A stretch of DNA of 14,523 nucleotides from Microcaldota archaeon (GCA_016214445.1 JACROM010000082.1:1-14523), one strand, 5' to 3'; shown: positions 1 to 6,175, numbered from the stretch's first letter. Notes: generated by a model not told the origin, from the letters alone. Made by a program: numbers and translations.

Positions 1-594
1 AGCGTTTCCAAGGATTTGAGCGTTGCAGAGATGGGGATAGTCATATTGGCTTTCATCGTCTCCCTTCTGCTCGCCTCGTTCGCGATATCGGCAATAAACA
101 TAGTGGTCCGCTCCCAGAGAACCCTTAACGGACTTAACCACAACGAAATCGAGCGTATTGAACATTCAACTTTCAGGCTCTTCACGCTGTTCGTGCTCGC
201 CTCCCTCATAATAGTCGCTTCAAACCTTCTTTTGCTTGAGGCGTACGTCAACGTGGGCGGCTCCTTTGTCCCGCTGCAGCCGCTTGTCGGCAGCTTCATC
301 GCGCTAATCGTGAGCATGGCCGTACTCTTCGCGCCCCAGGCAATAGCAATAGACGACGCCAGCCTTTCGCAGATCCTTCCGCACTCGCTCGGCGTGATAA
401 AACACAAACCCGGCATGTTCGTCTTCTTCCTCGTTTTCGCCTCCATTGTCCTGCTCGGAAGCGACGCCTTCTTCCTGACCTACGCGGGCGCCTCCGCGAG
501 GATACTCACCTTGGTCGCGAACGCGCTCATCTGGGTGCCCATGCTTGAAGTGCTCAAGACCCAGATTTACCTCTCGAAGTACCAGTTGATTTGA
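1..594 (+). CDS. Multi-pass membrane protein, 5' partial
   Basis: The reading frame is open to the window edge, so the true start probably lies upstream; the first possible start inside is a TTG at 16. The visible part has about five hydrophobic segments (roughly residues 6-28, 53-75, 90-112, 133-155 and 163-180 counted from the TTG), separated by short polar loops. There are no catalytic motifs or conserved cysteines, so I see an integral membrane protein of unknown role. The overall look (repeated helices, 'H/KPGM' loop before a helix) recalls archaeal membrane proteins of unknown function, but I cannot assign a family. It ends 13 nt before the next gene on the same strand, so the two are probably co-transcribed. 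Confidence 0.8.
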   Translation, partial: SVSKDLSVAEMGIVILAFIVSLLLASFAISAINIVVRSQRTLNGLNHNEIERIEHSTFRLFTLFVLASLIIVASNLLLLEAYVNVGGSFVPLQPLVGSFIALIVSMAVLFAPQAIAIDDASLSQILPHSLGVIKHKPGMFVFFLVFASIVLLGSDAFFLTYAGASARILTLVANALIWVPMLEVLKTQIYLSKYQLI

Positions 595-605
595 AGGTGT
601 TCAAA
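590..605 (+). promoter_or_regulatory. Shine-Dalgarno inside a small inverted repeat
   Basis: TTTGAA and TTCAAA form a perfect 6-bp inverted repeat around GGTG. The GGTG is a good archaeal Shine-Dalgarno core 8 nt before the GTG at 608, and it also supports that start. The repeat spans the stop codon of the membrane-protein gene. Whether the weak AT-rich stem forms is unknown. Confidence 0.4.
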
Positions 606-607
606 CC

Positions 608-1126
608 GTGTTGGACAAACTCGAGCGCTTTCATTCATTTCTTTCCAAGCGAGGCCTAATTTTGTCCGATGAAAAACAGGGCACGGCGGTTTTGCGCTAC
701 GCACTTGCAGGCAAGCATACGACGGCGAAGATAGATTTTTCCGTTTACTCGCACGAAGGCACGAGAAAAATCTCTTTCAACCAGATAATCGGCAAGCGCG
801 TAAATATTCCTGATTCGCTTCACTTCACCCAGAGATCCATAGAACTTGAAGAATTCGTCGGCCAGTTGCGTGAAAAGGCAGAAGGCCTTGAGTCCGCAGG
901 CGATTCTAGTTCAGCTGAAACAGTCAGGCAACACGCGGCCGCCTTGTCAGCACTCAACGAAAAAGACCTCCTGACCGACCGGCTCACGGTGATAGCCCAA
1001 AACACTGCCGCAGCGGCAGTGCACGTGTGGCTGGCCGCCCTAACTGGCATCGGGCAGGCGAAAAGCGACCAGGCGCTCGTCCGCAGCCTGATGAAAAAAC
1101 TTCTCAAGACTTTCCGAATGGACTGA
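608..1126 (+). CDS. Hypothetical protein, 172 aa
   Basis: I do not recognise this protein. The GTG start at 608 is preceded by a GGTG ribosome-binding site. The N-terminal half (to about residue 75) looks like a small alpha/beta fold with alternating strands. The second half is mostly helical and alanine- and glutamate-rich, with a hydrophobic helix around residues 131-147 followed by a basic C-terminus. There is no signal peptide, cysteine cluster or known motif. The 13-nt spacing to the upstream membrane-protein gene suggests a two-gene operon, so it may work with that protein. The following gene has its own TATA box, so the operon probably ends here. Confidence 0.7.
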   Translation: MLDKLERFHSFLSKRGLILSDEKQGTAVLRYALAGKHTTAKIDFSVYSHEGTRKISFNQIIGKRVNIPDSLHFTQRSIELEEFVGQLREKAEGLESAGDSSSAETVRQHAAALSALNEKDLLTDRLTVIAQNTAAAAVHVWLAALTGIGQAKSDQALVRSLMKKLLKTFRMD

Positions 1127-1146
1127 CTTCGGAAACACCAATCGTT

Positions 1147-1153
1147 TTTTATA
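1147..1153 (+). promoter_or_regulatory. TATA box for the topoisomerase gene
   Basis: TTTTATA, within a longer T-run, ends 23 nt before the ATG at 1177. This is the spacing expected for a leaderless archaeal transcript and matches other promoters in the window. It supports 1177 as the original translation start of the topoisomerase, although that ATG is now out of frame with the body. Confidence 0.6.
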
Positions 1154-1176
1154 CCGCGTTTCCCAACTACCCTCCG

Positions 1177-1240
1177 ATGGCCATACTGGTAATAACCGAA
1201 ACCCTACTTCGAGTTCACCAAGGACGGTAAGACAGTACAG
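1177..1240 (+). pseudogene. topA: Damaged 5' end of the topoisomerase I gene
   Basis: An ATG at 1177 starts MAILVITE, which matches the opening strand of the TOPRIM domain in archaeal type IA topoisomerases (family consensus roughly 'hhhTEKPxxAxxIA'). Right after the Glu the frame shifts. From about 1202 the downstream frame reads PYFEFTKDGK, which corresponds to the segment family members have about 20-30 residues later, just before the conserved 'AVGH' motif. About 60-80 bases (a length of 3n+2) appear to be missing, removing the 'EKP...A..IA' helix that carries TOPRIM residues. The alternative is an assembly or sequencing deletion. Confidence 0.6.
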
Positions 1241-3151
1241 GTGGCGGCTGCGGTTGGCCACGTCTATAGCTTAAAACAGAAAACCCCGGGAAGCGGCTAC
1301 CCCGTCTTTGATATCGAATGGGTTCCGTTGTATGAAGTGGACAAGAAAGCGGACTACACTAAAGCTTACCTGAAGGTGCTGAGCCAGCTCGCCAAGAACG
1401 CGGACGAGGTAGTGAACGCGTGCGACTACGACTCCGAAGGCGCGGTCATAGGAAAGAAGATAATCGAGTTCAACGCTCCAAACAAAAAACAGTCGAGGAT
1501 GAAGTTCTCCACCCTGACAACCAAGGAACTGCAGGAGGCGTTCGTGCAAAGAGGCGCTTTGGACCTGGCCCAGGCTTTGGCAGGCGAAGCGAGGCACGAA
1601 CTGGACTGGCTGTGGGGCATCAACACCTCCCGCGCGCTTATGCAGGCGATAAAGAAGGCGGGCATTTTCAGCATCCTCAGCATCGGACGGGTGCAAGGGC
1701 CTACTCTCGCTGTTTTGGCGCAGAGGGAAAAGGAGATAGCAGCTTTCAAGCCCCAACCCTATTGGCAGCTGTTCGCTTTAGTCCGCTCCGCAGTTTTCGA
1801 GCACGTGCACGGAAAATTCTGGGTAGAACAGGAATCCGACAAGGCGTTGGCGAACTCTTCAAAACAAGGCACCGTAAAAAGCGTGGAATCCAAGAAAGTG
1901 AAACAGCGCCCCCCGCCGCCTTTCGACCTCACCACGCTTCAGATAGAAGCGTATAAGTGCTTCAAGATCCAGCCAACCCAGACGCTCCAGTTGGCGCAGC
2001 AGCTCTACGAGGCCTCGCTCGTATCGTATCCCCGCTCCTCCTCTCAAAAACTTCCGGAAAAGCTCGGCCTCCAGGGTATCATCTTGCAGCTGCAGAAGCA
2101 GCCTGCCTACGCGAAATTCGCCGATTCGCTTGCACGCGAGAAGCGCTTCAGGCCGTGCGAAGGCGAAAAGGACGACCCTGCTCACCCCGCCCTGCATCCG
2201 ACTGGCGAAATCCCGTCCAAGCTTTCGCCGCCACAGCAGAAGATGTACGATTTGATAACCAAACGCTTTCTCGCTTGTTTCGCTCCAGACGCGAAGAAAA
2301 CCCGCATGAACGTCGTCCTGACATTAGGCAAGGAAGACTACAGGGCCGAAGGAGTGCGCACAACTGAGAAAGGGTGGATGGAGTTTTACGAGCCTTACGC
2401 CAAAATAGAGGAGACGATTTTGCCGGCGTTCGAGGAAAAGGAAAGAGTGGAGGCGGAGAAGCTGGAGAAAGTGAAAAAAGAGACCCAGCCACCCAAACGC
2501 TTCACCCCTGCTTCCATAATCAAGGCGCTTGAAGCCAAGGGGCTAGGAACAAAGGCAACTCGCGCCAACATAGTCCAGACTCTTTTCGACCGCCGCTACC
2601 TGGCGGGCAAGAGCATCGAAGTCACTCCCCTTGGCCTGACTGTCGAAAAAGCCCTCGAGGAAAACGTGCCGCTCATATTGAGCGACGAGATGACGAAAAA
2701 GTTCGAAAGCGAAATGGAAGACATAGAGCAGAAGAAGATAACAAAGGAGCAGGTTGTTGAAGAAGGAAAGGCCGCGCTGAAAGAAATACTCGCGGTGTTC
2801 CGCCAGAAGGAGGACGCCATAGGCTCAAAGCTTGTGGATGCGGTGAAGGCGACCCAGCGCAACGACAGCGTACTTGGCGGATGCAAATCCTGCACCAAGA
2901 GCTTGGTTGTGCGCAAATCCAAGTACGGTTTGTTCGTGGGCTGCCTCGGCTACCCGGAATGCAAGACCATTTACCCGCTGCCAAAGAACGCGGTGATAAA
3001 GCCCATGCGCAGCGTGTGCGAAAAATGCGGCACGCCTGTTGTTTCGGTTTTCCGGAAGGGCAAGAAAACTTTCAGGATGTGCCTCGACCCGCGATGTCCT
3101 ACAAAAGCCCACTGGGGCAACAAGAGGGAACAGGATGAAAATAACCCTTGA
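1241..3151 (+). CDS. topA: DNA topoisomerase I (type IA), N-terminus missing
   Basis: Type IA topoisomerase, which relaxes negatively supercoiled DNA by cutting one strand through a 5'-phosphotyrosine link. Counted from the GTG at 1241, the TOPRIM acidic motif DYDSEG is at 62-67 and the active-site tyrosine is Y263 in SYPRSSSQ (family form 'YPRTxSQ'). The GLGTKATRA helix of the core follows near residues 433-441. The C-terminus carries two four-cysteine zinc ribbons, CKSC...CLGYPEC and CEKC...CLDPRC. The 636 residues cover the core and tail but lack the first TOPRIM strand and helix; these are in part still encoded at 1177-1200 in another frame. GTG 1241 is only the first start in frame and falls inside a conserved block, so it is unlikely to be the native start. 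The gene overlaps the next by 17 nt. Confidence 0.9.
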   Translation: MAAAVGHVYSLKQKTPGSGYPVFDIEWVPLYEVDKKADYTKAYLKVLSQLAKNADEVVNACDYDSEGAVIGKKIIEFNAPNKKQSRMKFSTLTTKELQEAFVQRGALDLAQALAGEARHELDWLWGINTSRALMQAIKKAGIFSILSIGRVQGPTLAVLAQREKEIAAFKPQPYWQLFALVRSAVFEHVHGKFWVEQESDKALANSSKQGTVKSVESKKVKQRPPPPFDLTTLQIEAYKCFKIQPTQTLQLAQQLYEASLVSYPRSSSQKLPEKLGLQGIILQLQKQPAYAKFADSLAREKRFRPCEGEKDDPAHPALHPTGEIPSKLSPPQQKMYDLITKRFLACFAPDAKKTRMNVVLTLGKEDYRAEGVRTTEKGWMEFYEPYAKIEETILPAFEEKERVEAEKLEKVKKETQPPKRFTPASIIKALEAKGLGTKATRANIVQTLFDRRYLAGKSIEVTPLGLTVEKALEENVPLILSDEMTKKFESEMEDIEQKKITKEQVVEEGKAALKEILAVFRQKEDAIGSKLVDAVKATQRNDSVLGGCKSCTKSLVVRKSKYGLFVGCLGYPECKTIYPLPKNAVIKPMRSVCEKCGTPVVSVFRKGKKTFRMCLDPRCPTKAHWGNKREQDENNP

Positions 3152-3875
3152 CCCGAACAGGAGCGCCTACGAAAACATCTCCGCCTACTACGAGGAGGCG
3201 AAAAAGTGGCGCCGCAAGGCCGAAGGCGTAAGGAACGCGATGAAGCAAACGGAAAACAAGCCTCTTGCCAAGGAGGCCAAGCCAACCAAGAAAACCGAAA
3301 CCAAGACAAAATGGTATGGAGAATACCACTCCGCTTTCACCAAGAACGGGTTACTTGTCGTTTCCGGCAAGAGCGCGAAACAGAACGACGAGCTGGTTGC
3401 CAAACACCTCAAAGCAGGAGACTTGTTTTTCCACGCCGACGTAGTTGGCGCGTCCGCGACAATCCTCAAAACCGGAGGGAAGCCTCCGAAAAACGAAGAC
3501 CTCGACCAAGCAGCCCAAATGGCCGCCTCGTACTCGCGCGCGTGGAAGCAAAGCTGGCATGCAGTTGACGTTTACTGCGTCCCGCCGGAACAGTTGAGCA
3601 AGTACAGCCAAGGAGAATTCGTAGGGAAAGGCGCGTTCATCGTTTCCGGCCAGAGACAATGGTTCCGCAACACTCCTTTGAAGCTTTACATCCGGGAAAA
3701 GGAAGGCTATGTAGTTGTAACGCCGGAAGTCCACTCCCAGAAACCCGAAGGAGCAGTCCTCATCGCGCCCGGTTCCATGCAGAAGGAGCAGGCAGCCAAA
3801 CAGCTCGCCAAGCGCTTCCGCGTCAGGGAAGAAGAATTGCTTTCGGTTTTACCGGGGGATGTCGAGGTTGGTTGA
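3135..3875 (+). CDS. Stand-alone NFACT-R (DUF814) protein
   Basis: Matches the C-terminal half of archaeal NEMF/RqcH/Rqc2 proteins, which bind the obstructed large ribosomal subunit. I see the end of the coiled-coil region (residues 8-35, SAYENISAYYEEAKKW), a lysine-rich linker, then the NFACT-R domain (about 55-190) with its signature blocks: W..EYHSAF, KQNDELVAKHL, GDLFFHADVVGAS, AAQMAASYSRAW, and PEQLSKYSQGEFVGKGAF. The NFACT-N and HhH domains of the full-length, about 650-residue protein are absent; family surveys describe stand-alone NFACT-R proteins as common in archaea. The start is ATG 3135, which matches the family opening; an upstream in-frame ATG at 3039 lies wholly inside topA and is unlikely. 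The 17-nt overlap implies translational coupling to topoisomerase. Confidence 0.85.
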   Translation: MKITLDPNRSAYENISAYYEEAKKWRRKAEGVRNAMKQTENKPLAKEAKPTKKTETKTKWYGEYHSAFTKNGLLVVSGKSAKQNDELVAKHLKAGDLFFHADVVGASATILKTGGKPPKNEDLDQAAQMAASYSRAWKQSWHAVDVYCVPPEQLSKYSQGEFVGKGAFIVSGQRQWFRNTPLKLYIREKEGYVVVTPEVHSQKPEGAVLIAPGSMQKEQAAKQLAKRFRVREEELLSVLPGDVEVG

Positions 3876-3879
3876 AATG
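3852..3879 (+). repeat. Direct repeat, copy A (NFACT-R gene tail)
   Basis: This 28-base segment covers the last codons (PGDVEVG), the stop and the following ATG. It recurs at 4398-4425 with 25 of 28 bases identical. It also contains GAGGTTG, which may serve as ribosome-binding site for the gene starting at 3877. Confidence 0.75.
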
Positions 3880-4345
3880 GAAGAATACCGAGTGGCCCGC
3901 TTCAGTCAACTAACCGACGACCAGAAAAGCGCATAGGCACGAGGGGTTTGGCGCCAAGTTTTCAAAACATTACGGTTACGACCAACTTGCGTTGCTTCAC
4001 AATGGCGACGTCGTTTCAGTGTTATGGATCAACAAACAAGGCCTCGAAGGTTACATAAAAGACCACGATAAGCGAAAGGCGCTCGCTTTTTTCAAACAAA
4101 CCGGCCGCGCGCCTGTCGAAGAGCTCCTGATACACGCAATTCACGAGCAGGGCTTGAAACGGATCCTCTACTTCAAGCCGCTTCCAAAAGGGAACGTTTT
4201 TTTGGACAAGATGGTTGCAAAGTACGGCTTCCGGCGCAATCGTGTTTTTGATTTTCTGGCGGACTTTTTTTGCGACCCGAGGACGCTGAATCTTCCGCCG
4301 GATTTCCTCGAAAAACACAAACCTATCGTGAAGAGGCTTGAGTGA
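3877..4345 (+). pseudogene. GNAT-like hypothetical gene broken by a 1-base frameshift
   Basis: An ATG at 3877, one base after the NFACT-R stop, opens a frame reading MEEYRVARFSQLTDDQKSA and stopping at 3934-3936. From about 3926 the +1 frame continues as KAHRHEGFGAKFSKHYGYD and runs to 4345. Removing one A from the AAAA run at 3925-3928 joins the two into one protein of about 155 aa. The C-terminal half (helix EELLIHAIHEQGLKRI, a strand, then MVAKYGFRRNRVF) resembles the end of GNAT acyltransferases ('...YEKLGF...'), but no acetyl-CoA loop is clear, so the family is tentative. Without the fix, the only intact frame starts at TTG 3992 and gives 117 aa. It may be a real frameshift or a base-call error. 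Confidence 0.6.
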
Positions 4346-4368
4346 CCTTCGTGCAATCCGGCAGCCGG

Positions 4369-4734
4369 CTAAAATACTTGTGCGTGTTTGTGCTCTGCCG
4401 GGAGATGTCGAGGTTGGCTGAAACGAGCCCTTGTCAGCCTTTGCGCCTTGATTCGTACAGGAGTTTCATTGTCCTTGAAGTCGTTTTTCCGGTTGGTTAT
4501 GCATTCTACCCGGATCCCGTTGCCTCGCAAAGTGTAAACAACCCGGCTGTACAGTCCGGCTAATGTTATCTTGATTTCGAATACCTTCGTCAGGCCGTGC
4601 ACGTGAAGCGGCTTGTTCCTGAACGGGTTCAGTTTCGCGAGTTCCAGCTTTTCCGCAATCAAGTGCCGCTCGTTCACCGGAAGCCCGCTAACCTGGTTAA
4701 GGAAAACTTTGCTCGGTTTCAGGGTGTAGGTCAT
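4369..4734 (-). CDS. relE: RelE-family toxin, likely frameshifted C-terminus
   Basis: RelE/ParE-superfamily toxin; RelE members cleave mRNA on the ribosome. The pattern matches: an N-terminal strand and helix (TYTLKPSKVFLNQV), a second helix ending in LAKLNPFRNKPL, then KVFEIKI, SRVVYTLRG and IRVECITNRKNDF strands. I choose ATG at 4734 because it overlaps the antitoxin stop as ATGA; an ATG at 4749 is also in frame. The family usually runs 85-100 aa, but this frame continues to 121 aa with an unrelated basic tail that reads through repeat copy B. Dropping one T at 4469/4470 (+ strand) gives ...KDMKLLYESRRKG and a stop at 4434, exactly 99 aa. I infer a recent 1-base shift or a sequencing error. 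Confidence 0.75.
   Translation of the reverse strand: MTYTLKPSKVFLNQVSGLPVNERHLIAEKLELAKLNPFRNKPLHVHGLTKVFEIKITLAGLYSRVVYTLRGNGIRVECITNRKNDFKDNETPVRIKAQRLTRARFSQPRHLPAEHKHAQVF
4398..4425 (+). repeat. Direct repeat, copy B of the NFACT-R gene tail
   Basis: This is 25 of 28 bases identical to 3852-3879 and lies 546 bp downstream. Read in the same frame it still says LPGDVEVG and stop; the upstream Leu codon and two of the three mismatches are synonymous, which suggests it was once coding. No further NFACT-R similarity is visible upstream of it. It sits directly at the 3' end of the RelE gene on the opposite strand. Confidence 0.7.
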
Positions 4735-4973
4735 TTCAGTGCGGTCCACAGCTCTTTTTCAGTAGCGTAATCGCCCTTTTTCAAGCTGTTGAGGAACTTC
4801 GCCAGGAGTTTCCTTTCTTCCACAGTTGGTTCGCCTTCCGCCAGATGATACTTGTTTTTAAGCTCGAACAAGCCGAGGCGCAACACCTCCGTTTTCGTCT
4901 TAGCCAGCCCGTTCCTGATTGCGTCTTCGATAATGGCCTCGGTCAAGCCGGCAAACTGGACGTTCAAGTTCAT
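4731..4973 (-). CDS. relB: RelB/CopG-like antitoxin
   Basis: Small 80-aa protein directly upstream of the RelE-like toxin, sharing a 4-nt ATGA overlap. The N-terminus (NLNVQFAGLTEAIIEDAIRN followed by GLAKTKTEVLRLGLFELKNK) has the strand-helix-helix pattern of ribbon-helix-helix DNA-binding antitoxins, with the 'S/T-x-x-E-x-hR' second helix near residues 26-38. The charged C-terminal half (EERKLLAKFLNSLKKGDYATEKELW) would be the toxin-neutralising arm. The order antitoxin then toxin is the usual one. It is preceded by a TATA box and an inverted repeat that fit autoregulation. The start at 4973 is the first ATG after the promoter, with GGTGG 4 nt upstream. Confidence 0.8.
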   Translation of the reverse strand: MNLNVQFAGLTEAIIEDAIRNGLAKTKTEVLRLGLFELKNKYHLAEGEPTVEERKLLAKFLNSLKKGDYATEKELWTALK

Positions 4974-5011
4974 TATACCACCAAAATAGTAGTAAATTCA
5001 GTGGTATATAA
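4974..5011 (-). promoter_or_regulatory. relBE promoter with inverted-repeat operator
   Basis: On the minus strand TTATATA (5011-5005) ends 31 nt before the antitoxin ATG. TATACCAC (4974-4981, + strand) and GTGGTATA (5001-5008) are perfect 8-bp inverted repeats with 19 bp between them. One arm overlaps the TATA box and the other lies against the start codon, so binding of a ribbon-helix-helix antitoxin would block transcription. The inner GGTGG may also be the ribosome-binding site. Confidence 0.6.
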
Positions 5012-5042
5012 CCTTTTTCCTTCTTCTATGGCACAAAAAACC

Positions 5043-5069
5043 TTTTATATGTTAGATTTTATTAACATA
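5043..5069 (+). promoter_or_regulatory. Promoter and inverted repeat of the NTase-HEPN pair
   Basis: TTTTATAT (5043-5050) ends 21 nt before the ATG at 5072, giving a leaderless transcript. TATGTTA (5048-5054) and TAACATA (5063-5069) are perfect 7-bp inverted repeats spaced by 8 bp; the left arm overlaps the TATA box and the right arm ends just before the start codon. It could be an autoregulatory site for the winged-helix domain of the downstream protein. The AT-rich setting makes chance pairing possible. Confidence 0.5.
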
Positions 5070-5071
5070 GC

Positions 5072-5689
5072 ATGAGGTTTCACGACGTCCTGCCGGACTT
5101 GCTCGGTTCGCAGGCGAAAACAAAAATCCTGCAGGAAATGCTGTCGTATCCGTCAAGGCAGTGGACCGGCAGGGAACTGGCCAGGCAGGCCGGCATCTCG
5201 CCGCCGCAGGCGCAGACGGCTTTGCGCACCTTCGAAAGCTACGGCATGGCTTTTTCGCGCCCGGTCGGCAAAAGCCGCGTTTGGGCACTCAATACCGCCC
5301 ACGCGTTCATTTCCAGCTTCCGGGCGATGTTGGACGTGCGGCTGGACTTCCAATCCCATTTCACCGATGCCTTGAGGCGCAGGCTCGGTCAGAAAGCGTT
5401 CTCCGAAATCCTGGAAATCGCACTGTTCGGGTCAGTTGCCCGCAGCCAGGACACGCATGGCAGCGACATCGACGTGCTGGTGGTGGTTTCAAGGCCAGCG
5501 TACGTCGAAAAGGTTCGTGACGCCTGCCTTTCCGTATCCGTTGATCTTCTGGACCGGTTCGACAAAACTACGATGCCGTTGGTCTGGTCCCGGCGCGAGC
5601 TATCCAGTAAGAACCCGGAACTTCTCAAGAACATCCGCCAAGACGGCGTAGTTATTTACGGGGATGATTTGCATGCCGCAGTACGTTAA
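5072..5689 (+). CDS. Winged-helix/MNT-type nucleotidyltransferase (antitoxin-like)
   Basis: The N-terminal 75 residues form a winged helix (TGRELARQAGISPPQAQTAL recognition region near 32-51). After a helical linker, a minimal nucleotidyltransferase domain begins at about 112, with the catalytic signature GS at 120-121 and SDIDVLV at 131-137. D132 and D134 are the metal-binding pair, and D158 or a nearby acid is the probable third. In MNT-HEPN (type VII) toxin-antitoxin pairs the nucleotidyltransferase acts as antitoxin by adding nucleotides to the HEPN toxin; here the partner gene overlaps the 3' end. The added winged helix suggests the protein also represses its own promoter. An alternative is a nucleotidyltransferase acting on other targets. 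Confidence 0.85.
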   Translation: MRFHDVLPDLLGSQAKTKILQEMLSYPSRQWTGRELARQAGISPPQAQTALRTFESYGMAFSRPVGKSRVWALNTAHAFISSFRAMLDVRLDFQSHFTDALRRRLGQKAFSEILEIALFGSVARSQDTHGSDIDVLVVVSRPAYVEKVRDACLSVSVDLLDRFDKTTMPLVWSRRELSSKNPELLKNIRQDGVVIYGDDLHAAVR

Positions 5690-6071
5690 CGTGGAAAAAC
5701 ACCGCTTTGCGGCGTACATCAAAAAAGCGGATGAATTCTTCCAGTCACTCAAAGAGGCTGTCCAGGCCGGCCGCTGGGAAGCTGCTGGTCTTGCTGCAAT
5801 ACACTGCGTCATCTCGTCTTCTGACGCGCTGACGACCTATCACCTGCAGCAGCGCTCTGCGTCGGAACGCCACCAGGACGCCGCCCAGCTGCTCAAACGG
5901 CTTCCTTTGCCTGGAGGCTTGCAGGATAAAATCAAGCAATTCATCGACGTGCTTGAAATGAAAAATCAGGTGGAATACGATGCAGTGCCCACTTCGGAAA
6001 AGGACGCCCTCCAGATGGCCAAGCAGGCCGAACGGTTCTATTCGTGGGCGAAAGCGAATTTGCCGAAGTGA
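5673..6071 (+). CDS. HEPN-domain protein, probable toxin of the NTase-HEPN pair
   Basis: All-helical protein of 132 aa. The central block IHCVISSSDALTTYHL followed by RSASERHQDAAQLL matches HEPN proteins of the SAV_6107-like type. R61 and H67 form the R-x5-H motif (family R-x4-6-H) of HEPN ribonucleases, so catalytic residues look intact. It overlaps the nucleotidyltransferase gene, the classical two-gene arrangement. Two ATGs are in frame, 5664 and 5673; I prefer 5673 because GGGGATGAT lies at a suitable distance before it, whereas the GGGG abuts 5664. It may cleave RNA when not restrained by the partner, although some such pairs have the roles reversed. Confidence 0.8.
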   Translation: MPQYVNVEKHRFAAYIKKADEFFQSLKEAVQAGRWEAAGLAAIHCVISSSDALTTYHLQQRSASERHQDAAQLLKRLPLPGGLQDKIKQFIDVLEMKNQVEYDAVPTSEKDALQMAKQAERFYSWAKANLPK

Positions 6072-6157
6072 AACTTTTGCACCAGGAGGAGGCAAATGCC
6101 AAAAAGTTCTGCGGAATGTGCGGCGTACTTCCGAGCGAGTTGCCTGAAGTTGGTTAG
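6068..6157 (+). CDS. Possible small CxxC peptide, 29 aa
   Basis: A GTG at 6068 overlaps the HEPN stop as GTGA and opens a frame of 29 codons ending ...KKFCGMCGVLPSELPEVG. The FCGMCG looks like half of a zinc ribbon. The frame is open further upstream inside the HEPN gene, so it could also be the remnant tail of a lost gene. A competing 25-codon frame starts at ATG 6096, behind a strong AGGAGGAGG, but reads low-complexity basic sequence and runs into the next promoter. I am unsure that either is translated. Confidence 0.25.
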   Translation: MKLLHQEEANAKKFCGMCGVLPSELPEVG

Positions 6158-6167
6158 GCCGAGACGA

Positions 6168-6175
6168 TTATAAAA
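6168..6175 (+). promoter_or_regulatory. TATA box for the CAP-domain protein gene
   Basis: TTATAAAA ends 21 nt before the ATG at 6197, the leaderless spacing seen at other genes of this window. An out-of-frame ATG at 6193 lies 4 nt before the chosen start. Confidence 0.6.

Noticed and set aside
3039..3134. Longer NFACT-R start inside topA
   Set aside because: The extra 32 residues are an out-of-frame reading of the topA zinc-ribbon region; MKITLDPNRSAYEN at 3135 matches the family start.
3925..3940. Programmed +1 frameshift in the acetyltransferase-like gene
   Set aside because: No slippery codon, stimulating structure or upstream Shine-Dalgarno-like element is apparent; an extra A in a homopolymer is simpler.
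3852..4425. Insertion sequence between the two 28-bp repeats
   Set aside because: There is no transposase or integrase frame and no terminal inverted repeats in the segment; only the direct repeat is visible.
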